Assembly: GCA_016939335.1 (NCBI GenBank)
Contig: JAFGHC010000029.1
Span: 1-47,957 of the forward strand
Length of the DNA stretch: 47,957 nucleotides
DNA from: Candidatus Saganbacteria bacterium
Lineage (GTDB): Bacteria > Margulisbacteria > WOR-1 > O2-12-FULL-45-9 > XYB2-FULL-48-7
Reading direction: 5' to 3'
Part shown: positions 6,519 to 17,903 of the stretch, one piece after another
How the letters are laid out: every line of letters begins with the position of its first letter
Numbering within the stretch: the first letter of the stretch is position 1
Program-made: the position numbers and the translations under genes
Notes under the pieces: generated by a model
The model's input: only the letters and a program-made list of their open reading frames with translations
Told to the model about the DNA's origin: nothing
Database searches by the model: none

Positions 6519-7289
6519 ATGGCCGAAAAATCCTACGGCACGATAATCATCAAGATCGGCTCCAGCACTTTGACCTCTCCCGAAGGCAAGCTTGACCACG
6601 CCAACCTCCGGCGGATCGTAGCCGAAGTTGCCGAACTGGTCAAAGCCAAAAAAAAGGTCTTGATCGTGACCAGCGGCGCGATCGTCACCGGTTCCGAGCG
6701 CCTCGGCCTGGGCAAACCCAAGACCATCCCCCAGAAACAGGCGGCGGCGGCCGTCGGCCAGTCGCTCCTGATGCGCCAGTACGAAAAAGCTTTTGAAGCC
6801 TACGGCATCACCGTGGCCCAGGTCCTGCTGACCCGTGACGCCATCACCGACGGCGGCCGCTACGCCAACGCCAAGAACTGCCTGATGACCCTGCTGAAGG
6901 AATCGGTCGTCCCCGTGATCAATGAAAATGACACCGTCGCGGTCGAGGAGATCAAGATCGGCGACAACGACAACCTGGCCGCCCTGACCGCCGGCATGGT
7001 CGGCGCCGGCCTGCTCATTATTCTGACCGATGTCGACGGATTTTACTTGAGCAGTGATGAGGGCGTCCCTTACTTGGCCGCGGAGATCAAGAAGATCACG
7101 CCGGAGATCAGGGAGGCGGCCGGCCACCCTTCGACCCAGCTCGGCACCGGCGGGATGGTCACCAAGATCCAGGCGGCGGAGATCTGCCTGAAAGCCGGGA
7201 TCGAGATGAGGATCGTCAGCGGCCGCAAGCCGGGCGTGATCACGGCGGCCGCCGCCGGCGATAGCGTCGGCACCCGTTTCGTGGTATAA
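6519..7289 (+). CDS. proB: Glutamate 5-kinase, short form without PUA domain
   Basis: This 256-residue amino-acid kinase contains VTSGAIVTG, INENDTVAVEEIKIGDNDNLAA and LTDVDGFY, matching ProB, which phosphorylates glutamate in the first step of proline synthesis. It ends after GDSVGTRFVV, so the C-terminal PUA domain of the about 370-residue E. coli form is absent; PUA-less ProBs are known. It begins 9 nt after rpmA. proA is not in the window. Confidence 0.9.
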   Translation: MAEKSYGTIIIKIGSSTLTSPEGKLDHANLRRIVAEVAELVKAKKKVLIVTSGAIVTGSERLGLGKPKTIPQKQAAAAVGQSLLMRQYEKAFEAYGITVAQVLLTRDAITDGGRYANAKNCLMTLLKESVVPVINENDTVAVEEIKIGDNDNLAALTAGMVGAGLLIILTDVDGFYLSSDEGVPYLAAEIKKITPEIREAAGHPSTQLGTGGMVTKIQAAEICLKAGIEMRIVSGRKPGVITAAAAGDSVGTRFVV

Positions 7290-7332
7290 TTTCGTAAAAT
7301 TCTTCCCCGTAAGGCAAGAAAGGAGTCCCTTT

Positions 7333-8679
7333 GTGAAAATTAAACCGTTAACGGCTTCGCTCCTCACCGGTGCCCTGGCGGCCGCCCTGCTGGCGGCCGG
7401 CTGCGCTCCGGCCAAGAACGCCGCCGGCGGCCCGCCGGTAGTGGAACTGTGGGTGATGCCCAATTCCCTCAATCCGATCGGCGACCTGGAAAAGGTGCTC
7501 AAGCCGTTCGAGGAAAAGAGCGGCATCAAAGTCAGGATCACCTCGGTCGACTGGGGCGCGGCCTGGAGCAAGATCACCACCGCCGCCACCTCGGGCGACG
7601 TTCCCGACCTGGCCCAGCTCGGCTCGACCTGGGTCTCGGCCATTGCCGCCATGGGGGCGCTGGAGCCGGTTTCGCGCGAAACCGTCGCCGCGCTCGGCGG
7701 CGCACGAGCTTTCGTGCCGGTCGCCTGGACGACGACCGGGATCGAAGGTTCCGGCATTGTTTCCGCCCTTCCCTGGTTTGTCGATGCCCGGGCCCTTTAT
7801 TTCCGGACCGATGCGTTCAAAAAGTCCGGCGTGGCGGCCAAAGACCTGGCCAGCTGGGGTTCCTTCAAGCCAGCGCTAAAAAAGCTCTATGACGCCGACC
7901 TGGTCTTCGACGGGCAGCCGATGGCGCCGCTCGGCATCGCCGGCAAGAACGACTGGAATGTTATTCACTCGCTCGCTCCCTGGATCTGGATGGCGGGTGG
8001 CGATTTCCTCTCGGCCGACCGGAAGCACTGCGTCATCGACAGCGACCAGGCGGTCAAGGGGGTCAGCTATTACATGGGGCTGGTCAAGGACGGTTTTGTG
8101 CCGACGGAATACCTGGAGCTGAACACCGCCCAGGTCAGCGCCAATTTCAACAGCGGCGGCTGCGCCATGTACTTTGACGGCCCCTACGAGATCAAGACGC
8201 TGACCCGTCCGGCGGAAGAAGGGGGCGCGGGCGGCTCGCCGGCGGCCAAGAACTTTTCCGTCGCCGGTTATCCGCGCGGGCCGCGGGGGAAATTCACTTT
8301 TGTCGGCGGCTCGATGCTCGGCGTTTTCAAACAGAGCCGGAACAAACAGGCCGCCTTCGAGGTCATCAAATACCTGACCTCGAAGCAGCCCCAGATCGAT
8401 TACGCCAGGGCGACCGGTTTCCTGCCGGCGCGCGCGCAGGCCTTTGAGGACCCCTACTTCGCCAACGACCCCAACCGCCGGGTTTTCAAGGAAGCGGTCT
8501 ATTACGGACGCACCTACCCGGCCATCCCCTCCTGGGGGCTGCTCGAGCCGATCCTGACGCGGCGGCTGGGGATCCTCTGGGATTACGTCACCGCCGGCAA
8601 AGATTTCAAGCCGGAGACGGTCAAAGATCAGCTGAAATTAGCCAAAAAAGAAGTCGAAGCCATATTGAATCAAAAATGA
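7333..8679 (+). CDS. Family 1 sugar-binding lipoprotein of an ABC transporter
   Basis: This 448-residue protein has a signal peptide with lipobox LLAAGC (Cys about residue 24), so it should be membrane-anchored. The MalE-like fold is indicated by VVELWVMPNSLNP, SGDVPDLAQLGSTWV and late PAIPSWGLLEPIL. The start is GTG at 7333, with AAAGGAGT a few bases upstream. No permease or ATPase genes accompany it, so the partner membrane components must be elsewhere. The adjacent beta-glycoside enzymes suggest an oligosaccharide ligand; this is inference. Confidence 0.85.
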   Translation: MKIKPLTASLLTGALAAALLAAGCAPAKNAAGGPPVVELWVMPNSLNPIGDLEKVLKPFEEKSGIKVRITSVDWGAAWSKITTAATSGDVPDLAQLGSTWVSAIAAMGALEPVSRETVAALGGARAFVPVAWTTTGIEGSGIVSALPWFVDARALYFRTDAFKKSGVAAKDLASWGSFKPALKKLYDADLVFDGQPMAPLGIAGKNDWNVIHSLAPWIWMAGGDFLSADRKHCVIDSDQAVKGVSYYMGLVKDGFVPTEYLELNTAQVSANFNSGGCAMYFDGPYEIKTLTRPAEEGGAGGSPAAKNFSVAGYPRGPRGKFTFVGGSMLGVFKQSRNKQAAFEVIKYLTSKQPQIDYARATGFLPARAQAFEDPYFANDPNRRVFKEAVYYGRTYPAIPSWGLLEPILTRRLGILWDYVTAGKDFKPETVKDQLKLAKKEVEAILNQK

Positions 8680-8697
8680 CTAATGTAGGAATTAAAA

Positions 8698-10527
<1,830 letters not shown>

Positions 10528-10542
10528 ACCGCCTCCATTTCT

Positions 10543-10571
10543 TTGACTAACCCCCGGAAAAATGGTATAAA
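10543..10571 (+). promoter_or_regulatory. Sigma70-type promoter with the start codon 8 nt after the -10 box
   Basis: TTGACT (10543-10548), a 17-bp spacer and TATAAA (10566-10571) are followed by ATG at 10580. The transcript would start at or within a base or two of the start codon. No Shine-Dalgarno site is visible. Confidence 0.6.
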
Positions 10572-10579
10572 CATACCAA

Positions 10580-13500
10580 ATGAACAAGCCGAAATACTAT
10601 ATTTCCAAAGACAATGAGTTCGTCATCGAGAATTACAACTCGGCGCCGACCTTTTCCAGTTTTTTCCCCGGCATCGCCGGCGTTTTCGGCTGCCCGATGT
10701 GGGTCTTTTACACCAACCGGGGGCAATGCATCACCTCCGCCGGCGTCCGGGACAAGAACGGAGCGATCATGGAGTTCCAGCCGGCCAATAAAGCCTTCCA
10801 TCTCGCCTCGCTGGAGGGTTTCCGCACCTTCCTCAAGGTCGATGGCAAGTTCTACGAGCCGTTCAGCGAGCGGACCGGTCATCCCCGCGAAATGCGGATC
10901 ACCGCCGACCGTCTTAAGATCACGGAAACCAATAAAGAGCTCAAACTGGCGGTCGAGGTCACCTATTTCACCGTTCCCGGCGAATCGTTCCCCGGCCTGG
11001 CCCGCATCGTCAAGGTCGCCAACCTCGCGCCAAAAAAAAGGAAGATCGAGATGCTCGACGGCTTGCCGGTCATGGTCCCCTACGGGTTTGAGGATTCGCT
11101 CCTCAAGCGGCTCAGTCAGACGATCGAGGCGTGGTGCTCGGTCGAAAATCTTGACGAGGGAGCTCCCTTTTGCAAACTCAAGGTCATGCCGGCCGACGCG
11201 GCGGAGACCAAAGAGCTCAAGGCGGGCAACTTCTTTCTCTCCCTGGCCCATCAGGACGGCAAAGAGCTGCCGGTCGAGCTGATCGTCCATCCGGCCGCCG
11301 TGTTCGGGGAGAACACCAGCCTGGAACTGCCGGCGAATTTCCTGGCCGCCGCGCGGTTTAAACCGGCCAAGGACAATTTTGCCGAAGGGTTCACTCCCTG
11401 CGCTTTTTCTTTCAAGCGGCTGGAACTGGACAGCCTGGGTTCGGCCGAGATCTGTTCGCTCTTCGGCCAGGTCGAAGACCTCGCTTTCCTGAACCAGATC
11501 AGCCGCCGCGTCTCCAGCCGGGGGTATTTCACGGAAAAAGCCGCGGCCAACGAACGGCTGATCGATGGGATCTGCGCGGCGGTCGGCACCGGGAGCGCCA
11601 GCAAGAGCTTTGACCTCTACGCCAAACAGACCTTTCTCGACAACGTCCTGCGCGGCGGCCTGCCGGTCAGCCTCGGCGGCAAGGTCATTTACCTCTATTA
11701 CCGCAAGCATGGCGACATGGAGCGCGACTACAACGATTTCAAGCTGCTGCCGACCTATTTCTCGCAGGGGAACGGCAACTACCGCGACATCAACCAGAAC
11801 CGCCGCAATGACATTTTCTTCAACCCCGATGTCGGGGCCGATAATATCAGGCGTTTTTTCAACCTGGTCCAGCTCGACGGCTATAACCCGCTGATCGTGC
11901 TGGGGACCTGCTACCGGCTCGCGTCGCGCCAGGAAAGCGAGGCGCTGCTCGGCCGCCATTTTGCGGCGGACGCCCAGCCGCCGGCCGAGCTTTTGCTCTC
12001 GCCTTTTTTGCTCGGTTTTCTGCTCAACTTCATCGAGCGGATCGGGTGCCGCTATAAAACTTCGCGGGAAGCTTTCGCCGGCGACCTGCTGGCGGCGGCC
12101 ATCACGGAGGAAGGGGCCAGCCACGGCGAGGGCTTCTGGACCGACCATTTCTCCTATAACACCGATCTGCTGGAAAGTTTTGCCTGCCTCTTCCCCGAAC
12201 GGCTCGACTCGCTGCTTTTTGACGAAAAGGACTTCACTTTCTTCGACAACGATCACGTCGTTGTGCCGCGCGGAGAAAAGCACCGGCTGGCCGGCCAGAG
12301 CGTCCGCCAGTACGGCAGCGTGCGGACCGACGTGGAAAAAGCGGCGTTGATCGACGGCCGGGCGTTCGGCAAAAATCTGGTCCGGGCCGCCAACGGCCGG
12401 GGGGAGATCTTCCGCGCCACGCTGATCGCAAAGGTCCTCTGCCTGATCGTTAACAAAGCGGCCAGCTTTGACGCCGCCGGCACCGGGCTGGAGATGGAAG
12501 CCGACAAACCCGACTGGTATGACGCGCTCAACGGCCTGCCCGGCCTGTTCGGCTCTTCGCTCTCGGAAACGCTCGAGCTCAAGCGGCTCGCCGCTTATGC
12601 GCTCGCGCGCCTGACGCCCGGGCGGACGATCGAACTGCCGGCCGAGGTCAAGGCTTTTATCGACGGACTGCGGCAACTGCTGCCGCTCGAGGACGCTTTC
12701 CGCTTCTGGGAAGAAGCGGGGGCGCTCAAAGAAACGTTCCGCCGGCAAACCAGGTTCGGTGTCAGCGGCGAAGAGCTCGGGGTCAGCGGCGACTACGCCG
12801 CCGGTTTCCTCCGGGCGGTGATCGCCAAGTGCGACCGCGGGGTCGAACGGGTCCTGCAGCGCGACGGCAATTATACGACTTATTTCATCAATGACGCGGT
12901 CGAGTACGAAGTGGCGCCGGGGCGCGAGCTTGCGCTCAAGCAGTTCAAGCAGGCCCCGCTGCCGCTCTTTCTTGAGGGTTTCGTCCACGCCCTGAAAGTC
13001 GAGCGCGACAAGAGCATCTATGCCCGGGTCAAAGCCAGCCCGCTTTACGACGCCAAACTGAAGATGTACAAGGTCAACGCGCCGCTCAAAGAGACCCCGC
13101 TGGAGATCGGCCGGGCGCGCATCTTTACCCCCGGCTGGCTGGAGAACGAATCGGTCTGGCTGCACATGGAGTATAAATATATGCTGGAGCTGCTCAAAGC
13201 CGGCCAGTACCAGGAATTTTTCGCTGATTTTAAGAACGTGCTGGTCCCGTTCATGGACCCGAAGCAGTACAAACGGAGCATCCTGGAAAATTCCTCTTTT
13301 ATCGTCAGCAGCGCCCATCCCAACAAAACCGATCACGGCCGCGGCTTTGTTGCCCGGCTCTCCGGCGCCTCGGCCGAGTTCCTCGACATCTGGCTTTATC
13401 TGCTGACCGGCAAACAGCTCTTTACCCTCGATGACCAAGGGAAGCTCCTCTTCCAGCTGAAGCCGGTCCTGCCCGCCTGGCTGTTCAAAAAAGGAGCGTT

Positions 13501-13696
13501 GCGCTTCAAGCTTTTCAGCGCGATCGATGTCACCTATCTGCACGCCGCAGGCGGCGATTCGTTCGGCAAAGCCCCCCTCGCCTACACGCTGACCAGCGAC
13601 GGCAAAGAGGTCGAGCTCAAGGGCCCATTCATCCCCGAACCCTACTCGCGGCTCATCCGCGAGCGGAAGGTTTCTGCTATAATAGCCAAGCTATGA
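10580..13696 (+). CDS. Very large GH94-like (GT36) glycoside phosphorylase-related protein
   Basis: This 1038-residue protein has an N-terminal beta-sandwich region (PGIAGVFGCPMWVFYTNRG, FSSFFPG) and a helical catalytic region with ADKPDWYDALNGLPGLFGSS near residue 645. The latter matches the GH94-like DWND site, with Tyr in place of Asn after the Trp; Asp645 is the candidate general acid. Such proteins are commonly labelled cellobiose phosphorylase, but at about 1040 residues it is far longer than classical enzymes (about 800), so the substrate is open. Its stop overlaps the GH42 start (ATGA, 13693-13696). A 21-nt-spaced duplicated word at 12757-12792 encodes GVSGEELGVSG. Confidence 0.75.
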   Translation: MNKPKYYISKDNEFVIENYNSAPTFSSFFPGIAGVFGCPMWVFYTNRGQCITSAGVRDKNGAIMEFQPANKAFHLASLEGFRTFLKVDGKFYEPFSERTGHPREMRITADRLKITETNKELKLAVEVTYFTVPGESFPGLARIVKVANLAPKKRKIEMLDGLPVMVPYGFEDSLLKRLSQTIEAWCSVENLDEGAPFCKLKVMPADAAETKELKAGNFFLSLAHQDGKELPVELIVHPAAVFGENTSLELPANFLAAARFKPAKDNFAEGFTPCAFSFKRLELDSLGSAEICSLFGQVEDLAFLNQISRRVSSRGYFTEKAAANERLIDGICAAVGTGSASKSFDLYAKQTFLDNVLRGGLPVSLGGKVIYLYYRKHGDMERDYNDFKLLPTYFSQGNGNYRDINQNRRNDIFFNPDVGADNIRRFFNLVQLDGYNPLIVLGTCYRLASRQESEALLGRHFAADAQPPAELLLSPFLLGFLLNFIERIGCRYKTSREAFAGDLLAAAITEEGASHGEGFWTDHFSYNTDLLESFACLFPERLDSLLFDEKDFTFFDNDHVVVPRGEKHRLAGQSVRQYGSVRTDVEKAALIDGRAFGKNLVRAANGRGEIFRATLIAKVLCLIVNKAASFDAAGTGLEMEADKPDWYDALNGLPGLFGSSLSETLELKRLAAYALARLTPGRTIELPAEVKAFIDGLRQLLPLEDAFRFWEEAGALKETFRRQTRFGVSGEELGVSGDYAAGFLRAVIAKCDRGVERVLQRDGNYTTYFINDAVEYEVAPGRELALKQFKQAPLPLFLEGFVHALKVERDKSIYARVKASPLYDAKLKMYKVNAPLKETPLEIGRARIFTPGWLENESVWLHMEYKYMLELLKAGQYQEFFADFKNVLVPFMDPKQYKRSILENSSFIVSSAHPNKTDHGRGFVARLSGASAEFLDIWLYLLTGKQLFTLDDQGKLLFQLKPVLPAWLFKKGALRFKLFSAIDVTYLHAAGGDSFGKAPLAYTLTSDGKEVELKGPFIPEPYSRLIRERKVSAIIAKL

Positions 13697-15453
13697 TCCC
13701 ATTCGGAGTGACATTCTATCCCGACCAGTGGCCCGCAGAAACCTGGGAAGAGAACTTCCGGAACATCAAAAGAGCCGGCTTCAACGTTGTCCGCTTCGGC
13801 GAGATGGCGTGGGACTGGATCGAGCCGGATGCCGGTAAATTCTCTTTTTCCGGCCTCGACCGCGCCATGGCCCTCTGCGCCAGGCTCGGGCTTAAGGTCC
13901 TGCTCGGCATTCCCGTTTCGCAGGTCCCGCCCTGGTTCTACCGTCTTTATCCCGACAGCCGGCCGGTCGCCCAGGACGGCACGCTTTACCCGGAAATGGG
14001 ACCCCGGCCCAACATCTGCAAAGACAACCCGGACTACCGCCACCTGGCCGAACGGCTGACCAGGAAGCTCGTCGTCCGTTATAAAAACCACCCCGCCCTC
14101 CTGATGTGGCAGGTGGATAATGAGCCGGTCTATCCCCCCCTCGACCACACGACCAGTAACGACTACTGCCACTGCCGGCATTCCCGGCGCGCCTTTATTC
14201 TCTGGGCGAAGAAAAAATACGGCTCGCTGGCCAAACTGAATGAGGTCTGGGGGATGAAGTTCTGGACGAACACGCTCTCCCGTTTTGAGGACATTTCCAC
14301 GCCCAAAGCCGGCATCTGGGAAGCGGTCTCGCCCCATCTCTTCCTCGATTGGTTCCGGTTCAAGACCGACAGCCTGGCCGGCTGGGTCAGCCATCTGGCA
14401 AGGATAGTTAAAGCGGCCGACCGGAACCACAAGGTCGGCACCAACGGCTTCATCGGCATCTCGACCCGCGTCCCCGACCACAGCATTCTCGCCCAGGGGC
14501 TGGATTGGTACGGTCTTGACGTCTATCCCGCCGGCGGCAAAATGGGACCGCGCGATCTCTCCTTTATCATCGACCTCTGGAAAAGTTTTGCCCGGGCGGG
14601 CGGCGCCGAATTTCACGTTACGGAAATGCAGGGGGGCCAGAACGTCCGCTGGGGCAGCCCGGTTTATGTTAAAGGCCCGGAGATCGAATGGTGGACCAAA
14701 CTCGCTTTCGAAAAGGGAGCCAAAGGCCTGCTTTACCACGCCTGGCGCCCGCCCCTTTTCGGAGCGGAAACGGCCGGCTTCGGCATACTGAAAGCCGACG
14801 GTTCACCGACTAAGCGTCTGGAAGTTATTAGTAAGATGGCCAAAGCGATCCAGAATTCGTCATTCGTCATTCGTCATTCGAAATTGGCTATCGCCTACCT
14901 CCGCTCCAGCGACGTTCAGTCCTACCAGGAGCAAGGCCCGCCGCGCGGCATCGCCGGCCAGTGGGAACCGGTCCGCGTCGATATCGGCCTGATGTGCGGC
15001 ATGAACTCGATCCAGGGGGCCTATCAATTGGCCTATGATAGATACCGGGGGGCGGATTTTATTTTTGAACAGGACTTAACTGAAGGTAAATTGCCTTATG
15101 AAACGGTCCTGCTGCCCAATCCTTACCTTTTATCCCGGAAACAATTTGCCAATCTGAAAAAATGGGTCGCCGCGGGCGGCCAGCTAATCACTGAAGCGCG
15201 CTTCGGCCTCAAAGACGAGAACGGCCATCTATACCCAAAACCGCTGCTGGAAGAATTATTGGGGGTCGTTTGGGACCACGGCGAGGTCAACGAAAACGGT
15301 TTTCTCGACGTGATCGAAGGAAAACCGGCCAAACCGCAAATCATTGTCAAGAAACTCGGCAAAGGGAAAATCGTTTACGCCAATTACAGCCTGTTCATGA
15401 GTATTCGAAGGGGGAATAAAAAGTTTCTCTCCGCCGCTAAACGCTATCTGTAA
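13693..15453 (+). CDS. GH42 beta-galactosidase-like glycosidase
   Basis: This 586-residue protein starts MIPFGVTFYPDQWP, typical of GH42. The acid/base Glu lies in MWQVDNEP (Glu144) and the nucleophile Glu in FHVTEMQGG (Glu311). A smaller C-terminal trimerisation-like domain (VLLPNPYLLS, VAAGGQLITEARFG) follows, and the protein is somewhat shorter than typical 650-700-residue members. There is no signal peptide, so it acts on imported oligosaccharides. Start overlap ATGA indicates translational coupling to the gene upstream. Residues NSSFVIRHSK, between the barrel and the next domain, come from a 7-bp repeat (14854-14884). Confidence 0.88.
   Translation: MIPFGVTFYPDQWPAETWEENFRNIKRAGFNVVRFGEMAWDWIEPDAGKFSFSGLDRAMALCARLGLKVLLGIPVSQVPPWFYRLYPDSRPVAQDGTLYPEMGPRPNICKDNPDYRHLAERLTRKLVVRYKNHPALLMWQVDNEPVYPPLDHTTSNDYCHCRHSRRAFILWAKKKYGSLAKLNEVWGMKFWTNTLSRFEDISTPKAGIWEAVSPHLFLDWFRFKTDSLAGWVSHLARIVKAADRNHKVGTNGFIGISTRVPDHSILAQGLDWYGLDVYPAGGKMGPRDLSFIIDLWKSFARAGGAEFHVTEMQGGQNVRWGSPVYVKGPEIEWWTKLAFEKGAKGLLYHAWRPPLFGAETAGFGILKADGSPTKRLEVISKMAKAIQNSSFVIRHSKLAIAYLRSSDVQSYQEQGPPRGIAGQWEPVRVDIGLMCGMNSIQGAYQLAYDRYRGADFIFEQDLTEGKLPYETVLLPNPYLLSRKQFANLKKWVAAGGQLITEARFGLKDENGHLYPKPLLEELLGVVWDHGEVNENGFLDVIEGKPAKPQIIVKKLGKGKIVYANYSLFMSIRRGNKKFLSAAKRYL
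14854..14884. repeat. 7-bp tandem repeat inside the GH42 gene (word GTCATTC)
   Basis: Three perfect GTCATTC copies (14859-14879) are flanked by partial copies and keep the frame open at the end of the catalytic barrel. The same word occurs between genes at 36226-36260. Confidence 0.85.
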
Positions 15454-15509
15454 TCCCGCAAATATGCTAAAATCAGGTTATATTTTGAACGGAAAAGGAA
15501 GTTCCTGTC

Positions 15510-17903
15510 ATGGCAAAATACGGTCACTTCGACGAGAAAAATAAGGAATTCGTTATCACCCGCCCCGATACCCCCCTGCCCTGGATCAATTACTTAGGCG
15601 CGGAGGAATACTGCGCGCTGATGAGCAACACCGCGGGCGGCTACAGCTTCTACCGCGACCCCAAGGAGCGGCGGATCACCCGCTACCGCTACAACAACGT
15701 GCCGATGGACCGCGGCGGCCGCTACGTCTATATCCGCGACAATAAAGATGGCAACTACTGGTCCCTTTCCTGGCAGCCGGTCTTAAAAAAGATCAAAGAT
15801 CAAAAATCAAAAATCAAAAATGAGGATGAATTCGAATATGAATGCCGGCATGGCTTGGGCTATACCGTCATCACTTCTGAATATGCAGGGATAAAAACCA
15901 AAACGACCTATTTTGTTCCTCTGGGAGAAAATTTAGAAATTTGGATGTTAGAGGTTTCGACCCGCGACCCGCGACCCGCGACCCGTGACCTGTCTATCTT
16001 CCCCTTCGTCGAATTCTGCCTCTGGGACGCCCTTAATGACATGACCGACTACCAGTACAACCTCAACATCGGCCAGACCGAATATAAAGACAACATCATC
16101 TATCACCTCTCGCGCTACCGCGTTAACCGTGACGTGGTCGGCTTCCTCGCCTGCTCGAACGCCAAGCCGAAGGGCTTCGACACCCAGCGCCGCGACTTCA
16201 TGGGGACCTATGGCGACTTCTCGAACCCGCGCGCCGTCAGCGAAGGCATAATGAACGATTCGCTCGCCTGCGGCTGGGCGCCGGTCGGCGCGCTCAAGCT
16301 CGACTGCCAGCTCAAGGCCGGCGAAACAAAAACCTTCATCTTTGTCCTCGGCTTCTCGGAAGATATCAGGGAACCGGCCAAAAAGGCCAGGAAATTCAGC
16401 AACAAAGCCATCGTCGAAAAAGAACTGGCCCGCCTCAAAGAGTACTGGGAAGAGAACCTGAACAAATTCTCCGTCAAAACCCCCGACCCCGAGCTCAACA
16501 TTATGGCCAACACCTGGAACCAGTACCAGTGCCGGACGACGTTCAACTGGTCGCGCTCCGCCTCCTATTACGAATCGGGGATCGGCCGCGGCATGGGCTT
16601 CCGCGATTCCAACCAGGACACCCTCGGCTTCGTCCACATGATCCCGGCTAGGGTCAAGGAGCGGCTCAAGGACCTGGCCGCCACCCAGCTCCCCGACGGC
16701 AGCGCTTATCACCAGTACTCGCCGCTGACCAAAAAGGCCAACCCGTCCGACCACAAATACGGCGACGACCATCTCTGGCTCATCTACTCGGCCGCCAGCT
16801 ACCTCAAAGAGACCGGCGATCTTGCTTTCCTGAAAGAGAAAGTGACTTTTGCCGGCGAAGATACGGGGACGATGTACGACCACCTCGAGCGGGCGGTCAA
16901 TTTTTCCCTGAAGAACATCGGCACGCACGGCATCCCGAAGATACTCTTCGCCGACTGGAACGATTGTTTGAACCTCGACCAGGGCAAAGGCAAGGCCGAA
17001 TCGGTCATGGTCGGCCAGATGCTGGTCGGCGCGGCTTACGAAATGGCGAAGATCGCCGAACTGCTCGGCAAAGCCAAAGACGTGAAGAAATACGCCGGTA
17101 TAGCCGATAAGATGAAGAAGACGATCAATCAGAAGTCGTGGGACGGCGAATGGTACGTCCGCGCCTACACCGACGAATCGCAGCCGGTCGGCTCAAAGGT
17201 CTGCGGGGAAGGAAAGATCTACCTCGAGACCCAGGCCTGGGCCGTCCTCTCCGGCACCGCCGACGAAGCCCGGGGCAGGAAATGCATGGATTCCGTCCAC
17301 AAATACCTGGCCACCGAACACGGCATCCAGGTGATGTCCCCGCCCTACTCCAAGTTTTACTGGCAGCTCGGCTCGATCGGCGTTTATCCGCCCGGGCTCA
17401 AGGAGAACGGCGCGATCTTCTGTCATCCCAATCCCTGGGCCATGGTGGCCGAATGTATGTTAGGCCGCGGCACGCGCGCCTATGAATATTACCGCGCCAT
17501 CCTGCCGGCCGCCCGCAACAAGATCGCCGACCTGCACAAGACCGAACCGTACGTCTACTGCCAGATGATCGCCGGCCCGGCGCACAAAGACTTCGGCGAA
17601 GGGAAGAACTCCTGGCTGACCGGCTCGGCCTGCTGGAATTTCGTGGCGGTTTCCCAGTACATTCTCGGCGTCCGGCCCGATTACGAGGGGCTGCGCGTCG
17701 ATCCTTGCGTCCCGAAGGAGTGGAAAGGCTTCTCGGTCAAGCGGCATTTCCGGGGCGCTGATTACTACATCACCGTCAGGAACCCGCAGGGGGTCAGCAA
17801 GGGGGTAAAATTCATCACGGTTGACGGGAAGAAATTGTCAACCAACCTCATCCCTCCCGCCAAAGGGAAGAAGGAACGCCGCGTCGAAGTCGTGATGGGC
17901 TAA
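15510..17903 (+). CDS. GH94 disaccharide phosphorylase (cellobiose/chitobiose type)
   Basis: This 797-residue cytoplasmic protein has the classical GH94 length. The catalytic Asp is in ILFADWNDCLNLDQGKG (Asp482). YHQYSPLTKKANPSD, ETQAWAVLSG and CWNFVAVSQYILGVRPDYEGLRVDP (given here as YILGVRPDYEGLRV) are family hallmarks. It would split a beta-linked disaccharide with phosphate to a sugar 1-phosphate plus sugar, saving ATP. Cellobiose versus N,N'-diacetylchitobiose cannot be decided by eye. GGAAAAGGAAG precedes ATG 15510. Two repeats (15791-15825 and 15959-15993) add residues in the N-terminal domain. Its stop codon overlaps the stop of the convergent gene. Confidence 0.88.
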   Translation: MAKYGHFDEKNKEFVITRPDTPLPWINYLGAEEYCALMSNTAGGYSFYRDPKERRITRYRYNNVPMDRGGRYVYIRDNKDGNYWSLSWQPVLKKIKDQKSKIKNEDEFEYECRHGLGYTVITSEYAGIKTKTTYFVPLGENLEIWMLEVSTRDPRPATRDLSIFPFVEFCLWDALNDMTDYQYNLNIGQTEYKDNIIYHLSRYRVNRDVVGFLACSNAKPKGFDTQRRDFMGTYGDFSNPRAVSEGIMNDSLACGWAPVGALKLDCQLKAGETKTFIFVLGFSEDIREPAKKARKFSNKAIVEKELARLKEYWEENLNKFSVKTPDPELNIMANTWNQYQCRTTFNWSRSASYYESGIGRGMGFRDSNQDTLGFVHMIPARVKERLKDLAATQLPDGSAYHQYSPLTKKANPSDHKYGDDHLWLIYSAASYLKETGDLAFLKEKVTFAGEDTGTMYDHLERAVNFSLKNIGTHGIPKILFADWNDCLNLDQGKGKAESVMVGQMLVGAAYEMAKIAELLGKAKDVKKYAGIADKMKKTINQKSWDGEWYVRAYTDESQPVGSKVCGEGKIYLETQAWAVLSGTADEARGRKCMDSVHKYLATEHGIQVMSPPYSKFYWQLGSIGVYPPGLKENGAIFCHPNPWAMVAECMLGRGTRAYEYYRAILPAARNKIADLHKTEPYVYCQMIAGPAHKDFGEGKNSWLTGSACWNFVAVSQYILGVRPDYEGLRVDPCVPKEWKGFSVKRHFRGADYYITVRNPQGVSKGVKFITVDGKKLSTNLIPPAKGKKERRVEVVMG
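15791..15825. repeat. 7-bp tandem repeat inside GH94 (word GATCAAA/AATCAAA)
   Basis: Five 7-nt units, the last being AATGAGG, encode KDQKSKIKNED in frame. The lysine-rich stretch sits between the conserved SLSWQPV and EFEYECRHG. Confidence 0.8.
15959..15993. repeat. 7-bp tandem repeat inside GH94 (word GACCCGC)
   Basis: Three GACCCGC copies followed by GACCCGT and GACCTGT encode TRDPRPATRDLS in frame. It is almost the same array as in hypA (36126-36157) on the other strand. Confidence 0.85.

Noticed and set aside
6261-7757. A 498-codon minus-strand frame across rpmA, proB and the binding-protein gene
   Set aside because: It covers three well-supported genes on the other strand and its product has no recognisable motif.
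8680-8697. glmS ribozyme or riboswitch upstream of glmS
   Set aside because: Only 18 bp separate glmS from the previous gene, too short for any such structure.
10547-13543. A 998-codon open frame on the minus strand
   Set aside because: It is antisense to the GH94-like gene, whose plus-strand product has recognisable motifs. The minus product is low in structure, rich in Arg/Gly/Asp and arises from GC-rich codon bias.
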